A stretch of DNA of 64,000 nucleotides, taken from Paracoccaceae bacterium. Its GTDB lineage: Bacteria > Pseudomonadota > Alphaproteobacteria > Rhodobacterales > Rhodobacteraceae. This document shows positions 40,071 to 50,262 of the stretch, piece by piece (positions within the stretch are counted from its first letter, which is position 1; each line of letters starts with the position of its first letter). The notes beneath the pieces are model-generated. The model searched no databases. It saw nothing but the letters and a program-made list of their open reading frames with translations, and had not been told where the DNA came from. Where the stretch lies: contig JAOGIM010000002.1 of NCBI GenBank assembly GCA_028150825.1, forward strand, positions 1 to 64,000, written 5' to 3'. The translations under genes and the position numbers were made by a program.

Positions 40071-41222
40071 ATGGCTGATCGCATACATAGTCTCGATTTT
40101 TTACGTGCCTTTGCACTTTTGATGGGCGTACTATTGCATGTGCTCATGCTCTTTTTAGAACCATTTGATGGCTCTGAACCAAGGCTTGGCGCTTCTATCA
40201 TCTTTATTTGGATTCATACGTGGCGCATGCCGTTATTCATGCTTTTGGCAGGGTTTTTTACAGCCCTTAGCTTATCTAAGAGAGACGTTGGCAACTACGC
40301 ATTAAACAGGTTGATCAGATTGGGTGTCCCTATCTTACTTTTATGGGCTGTCATTCCTGCAGTAGATGAAACAACGAGCGATATCTTTAAACTTCCTGAG
40401 CTTATATCGTGGGTCTTATATGATGTTCCTTTCACATTGCGTTTAGATCATCTCTGGTTCCTGTATTACTTGTTGATATTTTATGGCGTGTTGTTGCTGC
40501 TTAAGCGCATTACCCCAAAGGCTTTGAATTTTATCACAGATTATGAGCTGAGTTTTTCCCGCATTTTCGTTTTGTGGCTACCGATACTGATATTACTTTC
40601 TCCAATGAACAAACCAACAAGCGGTATCTTTGGAGATATTCCAACTACCTTCGGTGAAGTGAAACTTGGTTCAATGTTATTCATGGCTTCATTCTTTTTG
40701 ATTGGACTGCAGATTCAAAAGAGTGCGCGTTTCCTCGAGCAGTTACAACAGAAACGCTTTTGGCTACCCAGCTTGATAATAGTAAGTTTGGTGCCGATTG
40801 GCTTACTGGGCTGGGGCGGAATGAAGGATGAACCTTTCGTCTTTTCCAGCGTATTTGAGATGTGGATTGCCAATGGATTATCTGGCAGTGCAGCTTTGTT
40901 ACTTGTACTGTCGATAATGGGTGTTGCTATGCAGAAAATCTCATCGAGCGGCCCAATTCTGAACTGGCTGATAAAGCTTTCATATCCAATTTACGTATTC
41001 CATTTAATGTTTGTTATTAGTGTGAGTGGGACTTTGATGTTTTTGGGCGTCAATGATTTGCTTGTCGTTCTACTGGGAGTCACGTCAGGTATTCTTGGTC
41101 CTGTGATAATCTACTATGCGATAGTTTTTTGGACGCCGCTTGATTGGGTGTTTAATGGTTACAAAAACTCGAAGCATCGATCAAACTCAGCAGTTATGAA
41201 TCGGCTTGCAAGATACTTTTAG
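40071..41222 (+). CDS. Acyltransferase family membrane protein (acyltransferase_3/OpgC-like)
   Basis: MADRIHSLDFLRAFALLMGVLLHVLMLFLEPF...WRMPLFMLLAGFFTALSLSKR...LDHLWFLYYLLIFYG. Confidence 0.9.
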   Translation: MADRIHSLDFLRAFALLMGVLLHVLMLFLEPFDGSEPRLGASIIFIWIHTWRMPLFMLLAGFFTALSLSKRDVGNYALNRLIRLGVPILLLWAVIPAVDETTSDIFKLPELISWVLYDVPFTLRLDHLWFLYYLLIFYGVLLLLKRITPKALNFITDYELSFSRIFVLWLPILILLSPMNKPTSGIFGDIPTTFGEVKLGSMLFMASFFLIGLQIQKSARFLEQLQQKRFWLPSLIIVSLVPIGLLGWGGMKDEPFVFSSVFEMWIANGLSGSAALLLVLSIMGVAMQKISSSGPILNWLIKLSYPIYVFHLMFVISVSGTLMFLGVNDLLVVLLGVTSGILGPVIIYYAIVFWTPLDWVFNGYKNSKHRSNSAVMNRLARYF

Positions 41223-41279
41223 TTAAATGCGCTTTGTTGTGCTCAATCTGACCGCAGTCTTAAGACGTAATTCCAACAT

Positions 41280-41312
41280 CAACTACTGTGTCTAAACCAT
41301 AGTGAAAGAACA
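41280..41312 (+). repeat. 33-nt imperfect direct repeat, copy 2
   Basis: CAACTACTGTGTCTAAACCATAGTGAAAGAACA; upstream of the integrase gene. Confidence 0.4.
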
Positions 41313-41400
41313 CAGTCTCCAGAAAAAATCCTAAGATCAAAAACACACTTTGGTAGACTTGTCGGTGCTGTGAGCCATATAAATTGGCAAGGAGATTGGC

Positions 41401-42627
41401 GTGCGACACTTGCGAGATGATACTGTTTTGATTTTGGACGGTGAAGTTCGTGTGTATCGCCGCGAACGCAGCCGTAGATGGCAGGCTGCATTCGGCATTG
41501 ATGGCAAAGCTATTAGGATCAGCACTGGGAAAAAAGATCTCAATGAGGCCAAAGAAATCGCCCGCGATACCTATCTAGAATACAAGTTCCGACACAAGAA
41601 CGACCTTCCTGTGATCACCAAGAAATTCTCAGATGTAGCGCGACTTGCAATTGCTGATATGCGCAAACAGTTGGACGCTGGGTTAGGCAAGAAAGTCTAT
41701 GCAGATTACATCGTGTGCATCGAGCGCTACCTCATTCCCTATTTTGGCTCACAGTACGTAACCTCCGTTGATTATGAGAAGGTGCAAAGCTTCTATGAGT
41801 GGCGCAGAGCAAAGATGGGTAGGGAGCCCAAGGCAAGTACGCTCAACACACATAACTCTGCAATGAACCGCGTGTTTGATGAAGCTGTGGCAAGGGGCTT
41901 TCTGGCACATAAGAACGTGCCAATGCTTGTGAACAAAGGTGAGAAGAGCGAACGGCGTCCAGACTTTACACGTGAAGAATATGCCACAATGATCCGCAAA
42001 CTACCGCACTGGATCAAACAGGGCAAAGTGGGCAAACCCACCGATATGCGTCATTTGATGCGGGACTATGTATTGATCATGGCAAATACGGGCATGAGAC
42101 ACGGGACAGAGGCGCTAAACCTCAAGTGGAAGCATGTGACTCTATTTGAGGAAAAGGATCTGCAGTATCTAGAGATGAGCGTCTCAGGCAAAACTGGGCG
42201 CAGGGATATCATCTGCAGGTCAGGCACGATCAACTATCTCAAGCGCATACACGAGAGATCAGAAGACATCCGGCACATACCGTTTGAGGACCTGCTCAAG
42301 CAGCGTGTTGATCTGCCCGTGTTCAGATTGCCCGATGGTACTGTCTCAAAGAACATCCACCAGACGTTCCGCAAGTTCCTTACCGACACGGGGCTGATCA
42401 CATGCCCACGTACAGGGCAGAACAGGACGCTGTATAGCCTGCGTCACACCTACGCGACCTTTGCCCTGCTCAACGATGGGATGGATATACACGCTCTGGC
42501 TGTGCAGATGGGCACAAGCATTGGCATGATTGAGCGGCACTACAGTCACCTCACGCCGCGCTTGAAGAAGGACATGCTCACGGGCAGAAGGTATGAGTTG
42601 TCGCGGGATGAGTTTGAAGATCGCTAG
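41401..42627 (+). CDS. Tyrosine-type recombinase/integrase
   Basis: Catalytic motifs ANTGMRHGTEALNLKW (R), YSLRHTYATFALLNDGMDIHALAVQMGTSIGMIERHYSHL (HxxR...Y). Confidence 0.93.
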   Translation: MRHLRDDTVLILDGEVRVYRRERSRRWQAAFGIDGKAIRISTGKKDLNEAKEIARDTYLEYKFRHKNDLPVITKKFSDVARLAIADMRKQLDAGLGKKVYADYIVCIERYLIPYFGSQYVTSVDYEKVQSFYEWRRAKMGREPKASTLNTHNSAMNRVFDEAVARGFLAHKNVPMLVNKGEKSERRPDFTREEYATMIRKLPHWIKQGKVGKPTDMRHLMRDYVLIMANTGMRHGTEALNLKWKHVTLFEEKDLQYLEMSVSGKTGRRDIICRSGTINYLKRIHERSEDIRHIPFEDLLKQRVDLPVFRLPDGTVSKNIHQTFRKFLTDTGLITCPRTGQNRTLYSLRHTYATFALLNDGMDIHALAVQMGTSIGMIERHYSHLTPRLKKDMLTGRRYELSRDEFEDR

Positions 42628-42972
42628 AGTGAGGACAACTGATCAGGATCAACGTAAAGGGCGGATTGCGGACTTTCGCCGCGCCCGAAAATCAAAATAG
42701 GCAACCCGAAGAAAGCGGACGCTCGAGGCCGCGCCCAAGTACGTTTCAGGGTGCATCCGGAGAGATGGTCGACAGTGAGCCGTATCATATACATGTTGCG
42801 ACGTCGCGAATGTCGGCTTCTGTGTGGCTTGGACAGGGTTCATGAGAGCTCAATCAGCTAAGATGGCGTCGGTGTGGATTAATCATATAGATATACCGCA
42901 TATCATACGCGTCCCTCGATGATTGACGTCGCTTTTCTTGAAAGAACATACCAGTTTCAGCGCTGTTTATGT

Positions 42973-43851
42973 TTAAGGATCTTGTGCATTATGCCCCTGT
43001 TTAAGCCCCGCATTCAAGGCACGCAGGCCTGCCACAGCCACGTTGATCTCATGAGGATTTCTGGGATGCTTGGAATGAACCAAGTAGGAAGGCCGGTTGA
43101 GGACAGGGGCGTCCTTTACGATATGCAGCCGGTTTTCCGCGAGATCATCGGAAACATAGGCACGCGGCATGTAGGAATAACACTCGCTGGCATAGAGATA
43201 CTCCAAGGCGATCTCTCCGTATCCGACGTTAATAGTCGAGGTCGCGAACTCTGGTAGCTTTTCCTGATGTTCTTCGCGGTATCCATAGCTCCAATCGACA
43301 AATATGTAGTCGGCTGGATCACACGATCCGAAATCACGCGCGATGCGTGAGACCATAATCAACTCGTCTTCCATAAAAGGCTCAACGACCAGTCCGGGTA
43401 ACCCTGACGGCATGTGTGTTATCGCAAGATCTAGGACACCTTGAGAGACGTAATCAACCAGACGTTCAGAATAATCCGCCTCAACTTGAAGGGCAAAGTG
43501 GGGATGATGTTCTTGCATCCAGACCAGCCAATCAGGCATAAACCGACGCCACATCGTCATATGCAATCCGACGCCAATCGTTTGTTTGGGGCTGGAGGAT
43601 CGCGCCATTTCTTGACGCCCTTGCTGCCATGTCTGGCGCATCGAGGCAGCGTACTTATAGAATTTCTTACCTGCATCGGTTAGCAGAACACCTGAAGAGG
43701 TACGCTCAAATAGCTTTACGTTTAGCGTGTCTTCCAATACTTTAATGCGCGAGCTGACGGTTGACTGTGTGAGGTTGGATCTCTCGGCGACGCGGCTGAA
43801 ATTACCTGTCTCAGATAGCAGTAAGAACGTGTTTATGGCATCGATATTCAT
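42973..43851 (-). CDS. LysR family transcriptional regulator
   Basis: MNIDAINTFLLLSETGNFSRVAERSNLTQSTVSSRIKVLEDTLNVKLFERTSSGVLLTDAGKKF. Confidence 0.95.
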   Translation of the reverse strand: MNIDAINTFLLLSETGNFSRVAERSNLTQSTVSSRIKVLEDTLNVKLFERTSSGVLLTDAGKKFYKYAASMRQTWQQGRQEMARSSSPKQTIGVGLHMTMWRRFMPDWLVWMQEHHPHFALQVEADYSERLVDYVSQGVLDLAITHMPSGLPGLVVEPFMEDELIMVSRIARDFGSCDPADYIFVDWSYGYREEHQEKLPEFATSTINVGYGEIALEYLYASECYSYMPRAYVSDDLAENRLHIVKDAPVLNRPSYLVHSKHPRNPHEINVAVAGLRALNAGLKQGHNAQDP

Positions 43852-43898
43852 AGGTGCTCCAAACCGAAATAGGGGCGGTTGACCGCAACCTTAGGGAT

Positions 43899-44357
43899 TT
43901 ATGAAATCTGAGCAATCATTTCCACTTCGACAGCGGCATTTCCTGGTAACGAACTTGCTCCCACGGCCGATCGCGCATGGATCCCCGCATCACCAAACAC
44001 ATCATGAAGTAAGTCAGAGGCACCGTTTGCCACCTGCGGGTGATTTGTAAAACCCTTTGCTGTGTTAACAAAGACAGTCAATTTTAAGATACGTTCGACA
44101 TGGTCCAACCCATCCGCCGCGGCGTGCAAAACGCTCAGCAGACGGAGTGCGCAAAGCTGTGCGGCCTTGTATCCTTGCTCAACTGTCAGATCCGTTCCAA
44201 GCTGCCCTTGGTATTTCAGAACTGTCCCATCCTTAGGCGTTTGACCCGCAAGATAGATTGTTCCATTTCTAACAACCCAAGGTACATAATGCGCAGCGGG
44301 CGTCGGTGTTGGAGGCAAGATCAAGCCCAACGAATCTAGGCGGTCTGCGATGCTCAT
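43899..44357 (-). CDS. RidA family protein
   Basis: PAAHYVPWVVRNGTIYLAGQTPKDG...ARSAVGASSLPGNAAVEVEMIAQI. Confidence 0.9.
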   Translation of the reverse strand: MSIADRLDSLGLILPPTPTPAAHYVPWVVRNGTIYLAGQTPKDGTVLKYQGQLGTDLTVEQGYKAAQLCALRLLSVLHAAADGLDHVERILKLTVFVNTAKGFTNHPQVANGASDLLHDVFGDAGIHARSAVGASSLPGNAAVEVEMIAQIS

Positions 44358-45118
44358 GCCAGCGCCTTTGTGGCGGTAAACAAGCGCCCCCCTGCGGCCA
44401 TATCCCGATACGGCAGATTGAGGCGGGTGAGACATGCGAACATCAGCGCCTGATTACTGGTGATAACAGGTTTTCCCAACGCTTTTTCAATCGCAGGCAC
44501 GGCCTCCAATGCCCGGTAATCCGTGCACGAAATGACAATCGCTTGGGCATCACTGTGGTCTGCTTTCAAAGCCATCTCATAGGCGTCTTGCGGGGTCAGC
44601 GCGTTCTGCTCAAGGCTGCTCAACTCGCGCTCAAATCCAATTTCGTTCACGACATTAATCCCACTATCGCTCAGGAATTTCACGGATTCCGCGCTCAGCT
44701 TTCTGACATAGGGCGATGTAAACGCTACTTGTTTGGCACCGATATGCTGAATGGCCTCTACAAGTGCACCAGCCGTTGTGACCGCAGGGCGGCCCGTTAT
44801 TTTGGTAAGTTTAGCGCAAAATGCGGTATCAAATGCAGGATCATCCGCCAGAGTGGCCGATGTGCAGCCGTAAGCGATCAGGTCAACGCGGGCGTCCATC
44901 AGATCCTTGCAGCTTTGATCTAGAGACTGACGCACAAATTTCCGCATTTGCGTGGAATCAGGAATGGCATTGACATCATATCCGCCACTGCGTGCAGAGT
45001 GGATTGTAACGCCTGTGGGGCATAGCATCAGGCAGTCGGGCTCAACATTGGTGTTGGAGGACGGCACTATAAGGCCAATGCGCGTTGATCTGGGGGCGTA
45101 GTGAATATGGTCAGGCAT
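44354..45118 (-). CDS. Maleate isomerase/arylmalonate decarboxylase/hydantoin racemase-like (Asp/Glu racemase superfamily)
   Basis: STRIGLIVPSSNTNVEPDCLMLCP; two conserved-Cys contexts AYGCTSATL and VISCTDYRALE. Confidence 0.85.
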   Translation of the reverse strand: MPDHIHYAPRSTRIGLIVPSSNTNVEPDCLMLCPTGVTIHSARSGGYDVNAIPDSTQMRKFVRQSLDQSCKDLMDARVDLIAYGCTSATLADDPAFDTAFCAKLTKITGRPAVTTAGALVEAIQHIGAKQVAFTSPYVRKLSAESVKFLSDSGINVVNEIGFERELSSLEQNALTPQDAYEMALKADHSDAQAIVISCTDYRALEAVPAIEKALGKPVITSNQALMFACLTRLNLPYRDMAAGGRLFTATKALA

Positions 45119-46289
45119 TTCTGTGTCCTGTCGAAATTTCGCGTTGCACTGCATCAATGGCTTGCCGCAAATCCGCAATTAAATCGTCGGTATTTTCAAG
45201 CCCGACAGAAACGCGCAGCATGTCGCGCGGTGTGGGTGAATCTGGTTTCTCCATACCTGCGCGATGCTCGATGACGGACTCAGTGCTGCCAAAGGAGATT
45301 GCCTGCCGGAACACTTGGACTTCGCTGGCGATCAGTTTTGCTGCGTCCTCGCCGCCCTTCACGCGAAAAGACAACATACCACCAAACCCGCCCTGCATCT
45401 GCCGTGCTGCGACGTTATGATTAGGATGCGTTTCCAATCCTGCGTAGAGGACTTGATCTACCAGATCGCAGCCGTCCAGAAATTGCGCAATCCTGAGCGC
45501 GCTTGTGGAAGCGGTTTTGACGCGAACCGCCAACGTGCGCATGCCGCGCAACAGCAACCATGCCTCAAAGCTGCCGAGCACCCCCCCATATTCATTCCGG
45601 ATGTTCTGGATATCGACCAACACATCCTCATGACCCTCGGCGACGACAACCGCGCCGCCGATCAGGTCACCATGACCGTTCATGTACTTTGAGCAGGAAT
45701 GTAAGATGATGTCTGCGCCATGTTCGAAGGGGCGCGTCAGAATTGGGGTGGCTACGGTATTATCGATCGCTACCAAGGCACCGGCAGCATGGGCAACGGC
45801 AGACACTTCCGCTATATCGGTGATTGCCCAAGTCGGATTGCTGGGAGTTTCCAGCCAGATGACTTTGGTTTTACCCTGCTGGATCGCTGCGCCGACACCC
45901 GCAGCTGTGCATGCGTCAACATAGGTGACCTCAAGCCCCCAACGCAGCCCGTGGGTGTTCATCCAGTCGCGCAGGCCTGAGTAGACGAGTTTCGGCAGAA
46001 TCACATGATCGCCGGGAGCGAGTCGTTGAAAAACAGACGTGATCGATGCCATGCCTGACGCGAACAGCAGGCAACCTGCACCGCCTTCCAGTGCATTTAT
46101 CAAGGCCTCCGGTTGCGCAAAGGTAGGGTCGTCGTCACGCGTGAACATGCGGCCTGTACGGTCCAAATCTGTTGGGTCGCGCAAGAATGATGTGGATGGA
46201 CGCAGGGGGGCCGCCATTGCATCGGTTTCGGGATCGATCCATCCTAACCCAGTCGCTGCGAGGGTTTCAGGGTGCAGTTTCTTGTTCAT
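45111..46289 (-). CDS. Trans-sulfuration family PLP-dependent enzyme (Cys/Met metabolism)
   Basis: RPSTSFLRDPTDLDRTGRMFTRDDDPTFAQPEALINALEGGAGCLLFASGMASI; PLP lysine context ILHSCSKYMNGHGDLIGG. Confidence 0.9.
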   Translation of the reverse strand: MNKKLHPETLAATGLGWIDPETDAMAAPLRPSTSFLRDPTDLDRTGRMFTRDDDPTFAQPEALINALEGGAGCLLFASGMASITSVFQRLAPGDHVILPKLVYSGLRDWMNTHGLRWGLEVTYVDACTAAGVGAAIQQGKTKVIWLETPSNPTWAITDIAEVSAVAHAAGALVAIDNTVATPILTRPFEHGADIILHSCSKYMNGHGDLIGGAVVVAEGHEDVLVDIQNIRNEYGGVLGSFEAWLLLRGMRTLAVRVKTASTSALRIAQFLDGCDLVDQVLYAGLETHPNHNVAARQMQGGFGGMLSFRVKGGEDAAKLIASEVQVFRQAISFGSTESVIEHRAGMEKPDSPTPRDMLRVSVGLENTDDLIADLRQAIDAVQREISTGHRNA

Positions 46290-47962
46290 TTTTGTTCCTC
46301 CTCGCCTGGTCGGTGACCATAATCTGAAGCCGCAGCATCGGCGCTGATGAGGCCAAAGTCGATATCTTGTGCAATGCGTTCGGGCGTTCTGTCCTTTGGA
46401 TCGCCGTAGCCTGCGCCGCCTGGGGTTAAGACTGTCAATCGTTGTCCTGCGGGAATTATCTGCTCACCTTTGGGGCGCAGTTTTGTCCCGTTACTCAGTG
46501 TTAAAGATCCAAGTTCGCCATTTTTGCCGCCCTCTCGACCACGAGGGGCGTGATTGATGCGGTCTAACGCCGCAAACAGTGAAATCGGAGCATCCTCGCT
46601 GCTCGATATTTCCAAAACTTGCCCCAAGCCTCCGCGAAACTCGCCAGCCCCGGCGGAATCTTGGCGGTATTCGCGCCGCCAAATAATCAGGGGAGAGACA
46701 CTTTCCGTGATCTCGACCAGAGACCCCATGACCCCGCTGGGGAATGCGGTGGCTGACAACCCATCCTTGCTCGGGCGCCCTCCCGTGCCACCGTTGTGGA
46801 CGAGTTCGGTTGCGAATTTTGTTTTGCTGGCATCTGTGTTGACGGAGTACCCGCCGCGCATCGGCAGGTCCCACAAACAACAGGTGCCCTCAGCTGGAAC
46901 AAGGCCCGGCACCGCTTGGTGCAAGCATCCGAACACCACATCGGGCAAAAGCTGTCCGACCACATGCCGCATCGCCACAGGGGCGGGATACTGCGCGTTT
47001 GTGATGCTGTTTTCAGGGGCTTTTATGACCAATGGTGCTAGCGCGCCTTCGTTATTTGGAATATCGGGGGCAAGTGCGCATTTCAGAGCAAAACACGCAT
47101 AGGCACTGGCATAGTTCAAAGGACAGTTAATGCCCTTGGCCGAGCGGCCAGAGGAGCCTGCGAAATCAACTATAACTTCACCGTCCGAAATGGTCATTGC
47201 CGCAACCAGATCAAGCGGTTCGTCGTAGCCATCGACGCGCATCTCGTAATGGTAGGTTCCTCTGGGCAGTTTATTGATCAGATCACGGGTACGCTCGCGG
47301 GAGGTGTCGATGATGTAGTCGGATATCTGGACAAGATCGGTGATCCCGATGTCGGCCAAGCATTCGGATGTGCGCCTGCTGCCACATTCAACGCAGGTCA
47401 TCAGGGCATATGTATCGCCCTCCACCTCGATGGGCACGCGACTGTTTGCTTTGAGGATGGTCATGAAGGTCTCGTCCAGCTTACCTGCATTGACCAGTTT
47501 AAAAATGGGAACAAACAACCCTTCGTCGAGCACGTCAGAACCGTCAGGGCCAAAGCCAAGCCCGCCAAGGTCAGCAAGGTGGCTGGTGCACGAAGTGAAC
47601 CCAATCAAAACACCTTGATGGAAACAGGGGCGCACCAGCATGAAATCGTTCAGATGACCCGCTGCTTTCCACGGATCATTGGTCAGATAGATGTCCTCGG
47701 GGTGCATATCCTCTAATGGGTATTTATCTAGAAAGTACCGTACAGAATTTGCCATGGTATTCACGTGCCCCGGCGTACCTGTGACAGCCTGCGCAATCAT
47801 ACGTCCCTTTAGATCGAACAGACCCGCAGACAGATCACCGGACTCGCGTACAATAGGATTGAAGGCTGTGCGCATGAGTGTCTGCGCCTGTTCTTCCACA
47901 ATCGCTATGAGCCTGTTCCAAAGAATTTGCAGCTCGATCACGCTCAGTTGCCGGTCGGTCAT
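46286..47962 (-). CDS. Hydantoinase B/oxoprolinase family protein
   Basis: LQILWNRLIAIVEEQAQTLMRTAFNPIVRESGDLSAGLFD...AQAVTGTPGHVNTM...DIYLTNDPWKAAGHLNDFMLVRP. Confidence 0.95.
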   Translation of the reverse strand: MTDRQLSVIELQILWNRLIAIVEEQAQTLMRTAFNPIVRESGDLSAGLFDLKGRMIAQAVTGTPGHVNTMANSVRYFLDKYPLEDMHPEDIYLTNDPWKAAGHLNDFMLVRPCFHQGVLIGFTSCTSHLADLGGLGFGPDGSDVLDEGLFVPIFKLVNAGKLDETFMTILKANSRVPIEVEGDTYALMTCVECGSRRTSECLADIGITDLVQISDYIIDTSRERTRDLINKLPRGTYHYEMRVDGYDEPLDLVAAMTISDGEVIVDFAGSSGRSAKGINCPLNYASAYACFALKCALAPDIPNNEGALAPLVIKAPENSITNAQYPAPVAMRHVVGQLLPDVVFGCLHQAVPGLVPAEGTCCLWDLPMRGGYSVNTDASKTKFATELVHNGGTGGRPSKDGLSATAFPSGVMGSLVEITESVSPLIIWRREYRQDSAGAGEFRGGLGQVLEISSSEDAPISLFAALDRINHAPRGREGGKNGELGSLTLSNGTKLRPKGEQIIPAGQRLTVLTPGGAGYGDPKDRTPERIAQDIDFGLISADAAASDYGHRPGEEEQK

Positions 47963-50046
47963 GGTGCGATCCTATCCAATATCAAATTCATTTTTCCATC
48001 CAAGTGGCCCGAAAAATGTCCGGTGACGAATGTTGTGGTTTGCGGTTCTTCAACAAGGACAGGTCCGCGCAGGGTGTCTCCTGATTTCAGGTCAGGACGC
48101 CAGAATGTGGGCACTGTTTGGAAACCTGTTTGCCTAGGTACGGACACAGCACGTACCCCTGAAGGTACTGCGGTGTTGGGTTCAGGTGCCTCCGATAAAG
48201 CCAAAGGTGCCTCGACATGTGTTGAAACCACCACCGACCATGACAGGACTTCAATGTCCCTGCCAGGGATCAAACGCCCATAAAGCTGACGGTAGCACCT
48301 ATCGTAAGTAGATTTGATCGCTGCGATATCTGCCGCTGTCAGCCCGCGTGCTGGGATTGGCACCTGAATCTCATGGCCCTGCCCAACATAGCGCATAAAG
48401 GCGGTGCGGCTTTCAACTAACTCGGTATCCTTTGCCCCTGCAACAACGATCTCATGCGCCTGCGCTGAAATACTGCTCAGCACATCATTCACCCGCGCCA
48501 GATTAAAATCCGTCAGCGTGGTATACAGGCTTTGCACCACCTCATAAGAAATCGGAGCGCTCAGAAACCCCAAAGCGGACCCGACACTGGAGTTCGCCGG
48601 CACGATAACACGGTTCATTCCCAGTTTCTCGGCCAACCGAACGGCATGCAGCGGCCCGCCACCGCCAAAGGCAATCATGCTGAAATGCGACAGATCAACA
48701 CCGTGTTCAACGCTGTGGATGCGCGCAGCATTCGCCATGTTTTCTTCGACCATTTCGGTAACGCCGAACGCGGCTTGATGTGCGGAAATGCCAAGTGGCT
48801 GGCCGACATCTTGGGTCATCGCGTCCTCAGCGGCCTTGGTGTTCAACCTCATCTTTCCTTCGGCAAAAGCGTCCGGATCGACGCGTCCAAGCAGCAGATT
48901 CGCATCTGTGACTGTCGCCTTTGTCCCACCTTTGCCATAGCAAGCCGCACCCGGCAAAGCGCCAGCACTTTCCGGCCCGATATTGAGGCGACCAACTTGG
49001 TCCACATGCGCAATTGATCCTCCGCCTGCGCCGATCTCAATCATCTCGATCACCGGAATACGCACCGGCATGCCGCTGCCTTTTTGGAAACGGGCCGAGC
49101 GGGCAATCTCGAAATTTCTGGCCGTCTTTGGCTTAAAGTCTTCGATCAACGAGATCTTTGCAGTTGTTCCGCCCATATCAAACGACAGCACTTTCGATTC
49201 ATCTAATTGCTGTGCGATCCGCGCAGCCAAAATGGCACCCCCGCTAGGACCAGATTCCACCAGCCGGATCGGAAATTTAATGGCGCTCTCTAATGTGGTC
49301 ATGCCACCGCCAGAGGTCATCAGGAAGATCGGGCAGGTAAAGTTTTTGTCATGAAACGCGACCTCTAGCGCGCGCAGATACCGCGCCATGATCGGTTGAA
49401 CATAAGCATTGCAGGCCGTTGTCATCAGACGTTCATACTCGCGGACTTCGGGGCAGACATCGCTGGAAAGTGTGATCTCGGCTTTGCACCCTTGTGCGAT
49501 CAAAAGGTCGCGCACCCGTTGTTCGTGCTTTGAGTTGGCGTAAGAGTGGAGAAAACCGATAGCAACCGCGCCTATGCCCTTTGCATTCAACTTATCACTT
49601 AGGGCAACAACAGCCGCTTCATCCAAGTCAATCAGGACGTTCCCACGCACATCCATGCGCTCTTTGACTGTGAAACGCAGGTTGCGCGGAATCAGTTGTT
49701 CAGGCTTGTCGATCATCAAATCGAACTGGTCGAACCGGCTCTCATAGGCAATCTCCAAACTGTCGCGGAACCCTTCTGTGGTGATCAGGGCCGTCTTTTC
49801 GCCTTTCCGCTCAATCAGCGCGTTGGTCGCCAAAGTTGTGCCGTGAATGAAGATATCGACGTCAGCTGAAGTGATTCCAGCATCGCTCAAAACGACTTCA
49901 ACGCCAGCCAAAACGCCCAGTTCTGGCTGCACCGTGTCTGTCGGCACTTTTGCCGTAAAAAGGCCCGTTGGAGTTTCAAGTACGATATCCGTAAACGTCC
50001 CGCCGATATCTGCGGCCAAGCGCGTTGAAGTTATATATTTCTTCAT
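47959..50046 (-). CDS. Hydantoinase/oxoprolinase A family protein
   Basis: TRLAADIGGTFTDIVLETP; FIHGTTLATNALIERKGEKTALITTEGFRD; SFDMGGTTAKISLIED; FGGGGPLHAVRLAEKLG. Confidence 0.95.
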   Translation of the reverse strand: MKKYITSTRLAADIGGTFTDIVLETPTGLFTAKVPTDTVQPELGVLAGVEVVLSDAGITSADVDIFIHGTTLATNALIERKGEKTALITTEGFRDSLEIAYESRFDQFDLMIDKPEQLIPRNLRFTVKERMDVRGNVLIDLDEAAVVALSDKLNAKGIGAVAIGFLHSYANSKHEQRVRDLLIAQGCKAEITLSSDVCPEVREYERLMTTACNAYVQPIMARYLRALEVAFHDKNFTCPIFLMTSGGGMTTLESAIKFPIRLVESGPSGGAILAARIAQQLDESKVLSFDMGGTTAKISLIEDFKPKTARNFEIARSARFQKGSGMPVRIPVIEMIEIGAGGGSIAHVDQVGRLNIGPESAGALPGAACYGKGGTKATVTDANLLLGRVDPDAFAEGKMRLNTKAAEDAMTQDVGQPLGISAHQAAFGVTEMVEENMANAARIHSVEHGVDLSHFSMIAFGGGGPLHAVRLAEKLGMNRVIVPANSSVGSALGFLSAPISYEVVQSLYTTLTDFNLARVNDVLSSISAQAHEIVVAGAKDTELVESRTAFMRYVGQGHEIQVPIPARGLTAADIAAIKSTYDRCYRQLYGRLIPGRDIEVLSWSVVVSTHVEAPLALSEAPEPNTAVPSGVRAVSVPRQTGFQTVPTFWRPDLKSGDTLRGPVLVEEPQTTTFVTGHFSGHLDGKMNLILDRIAP

Positions 50047-50262
50047 TTTTGTTTCCTCTGAAAGGCCAGTCACCAATGGAGGTATTGGATTGATTTAAAT
50101 CAAGGAAACGAATTGTTTTTATGGAGGTATCGAATTTTTCGATTTCCCGAATATACTATTGATTTCAAGAAGTCTGACAGAGAGCGGCTGTCCGTCGTCA
50201 GGGTTTTTGGAACCAAAGGCGGCCTAACCTAAGAGAGAGTTTGGCTCATCTGGTTGATTTGA

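Noticed and set aside
44306-44923. 205-aa plus-strand ORF opposite the RidA/racemase genes
   Set aside because: Antisense to two well-supported genes.
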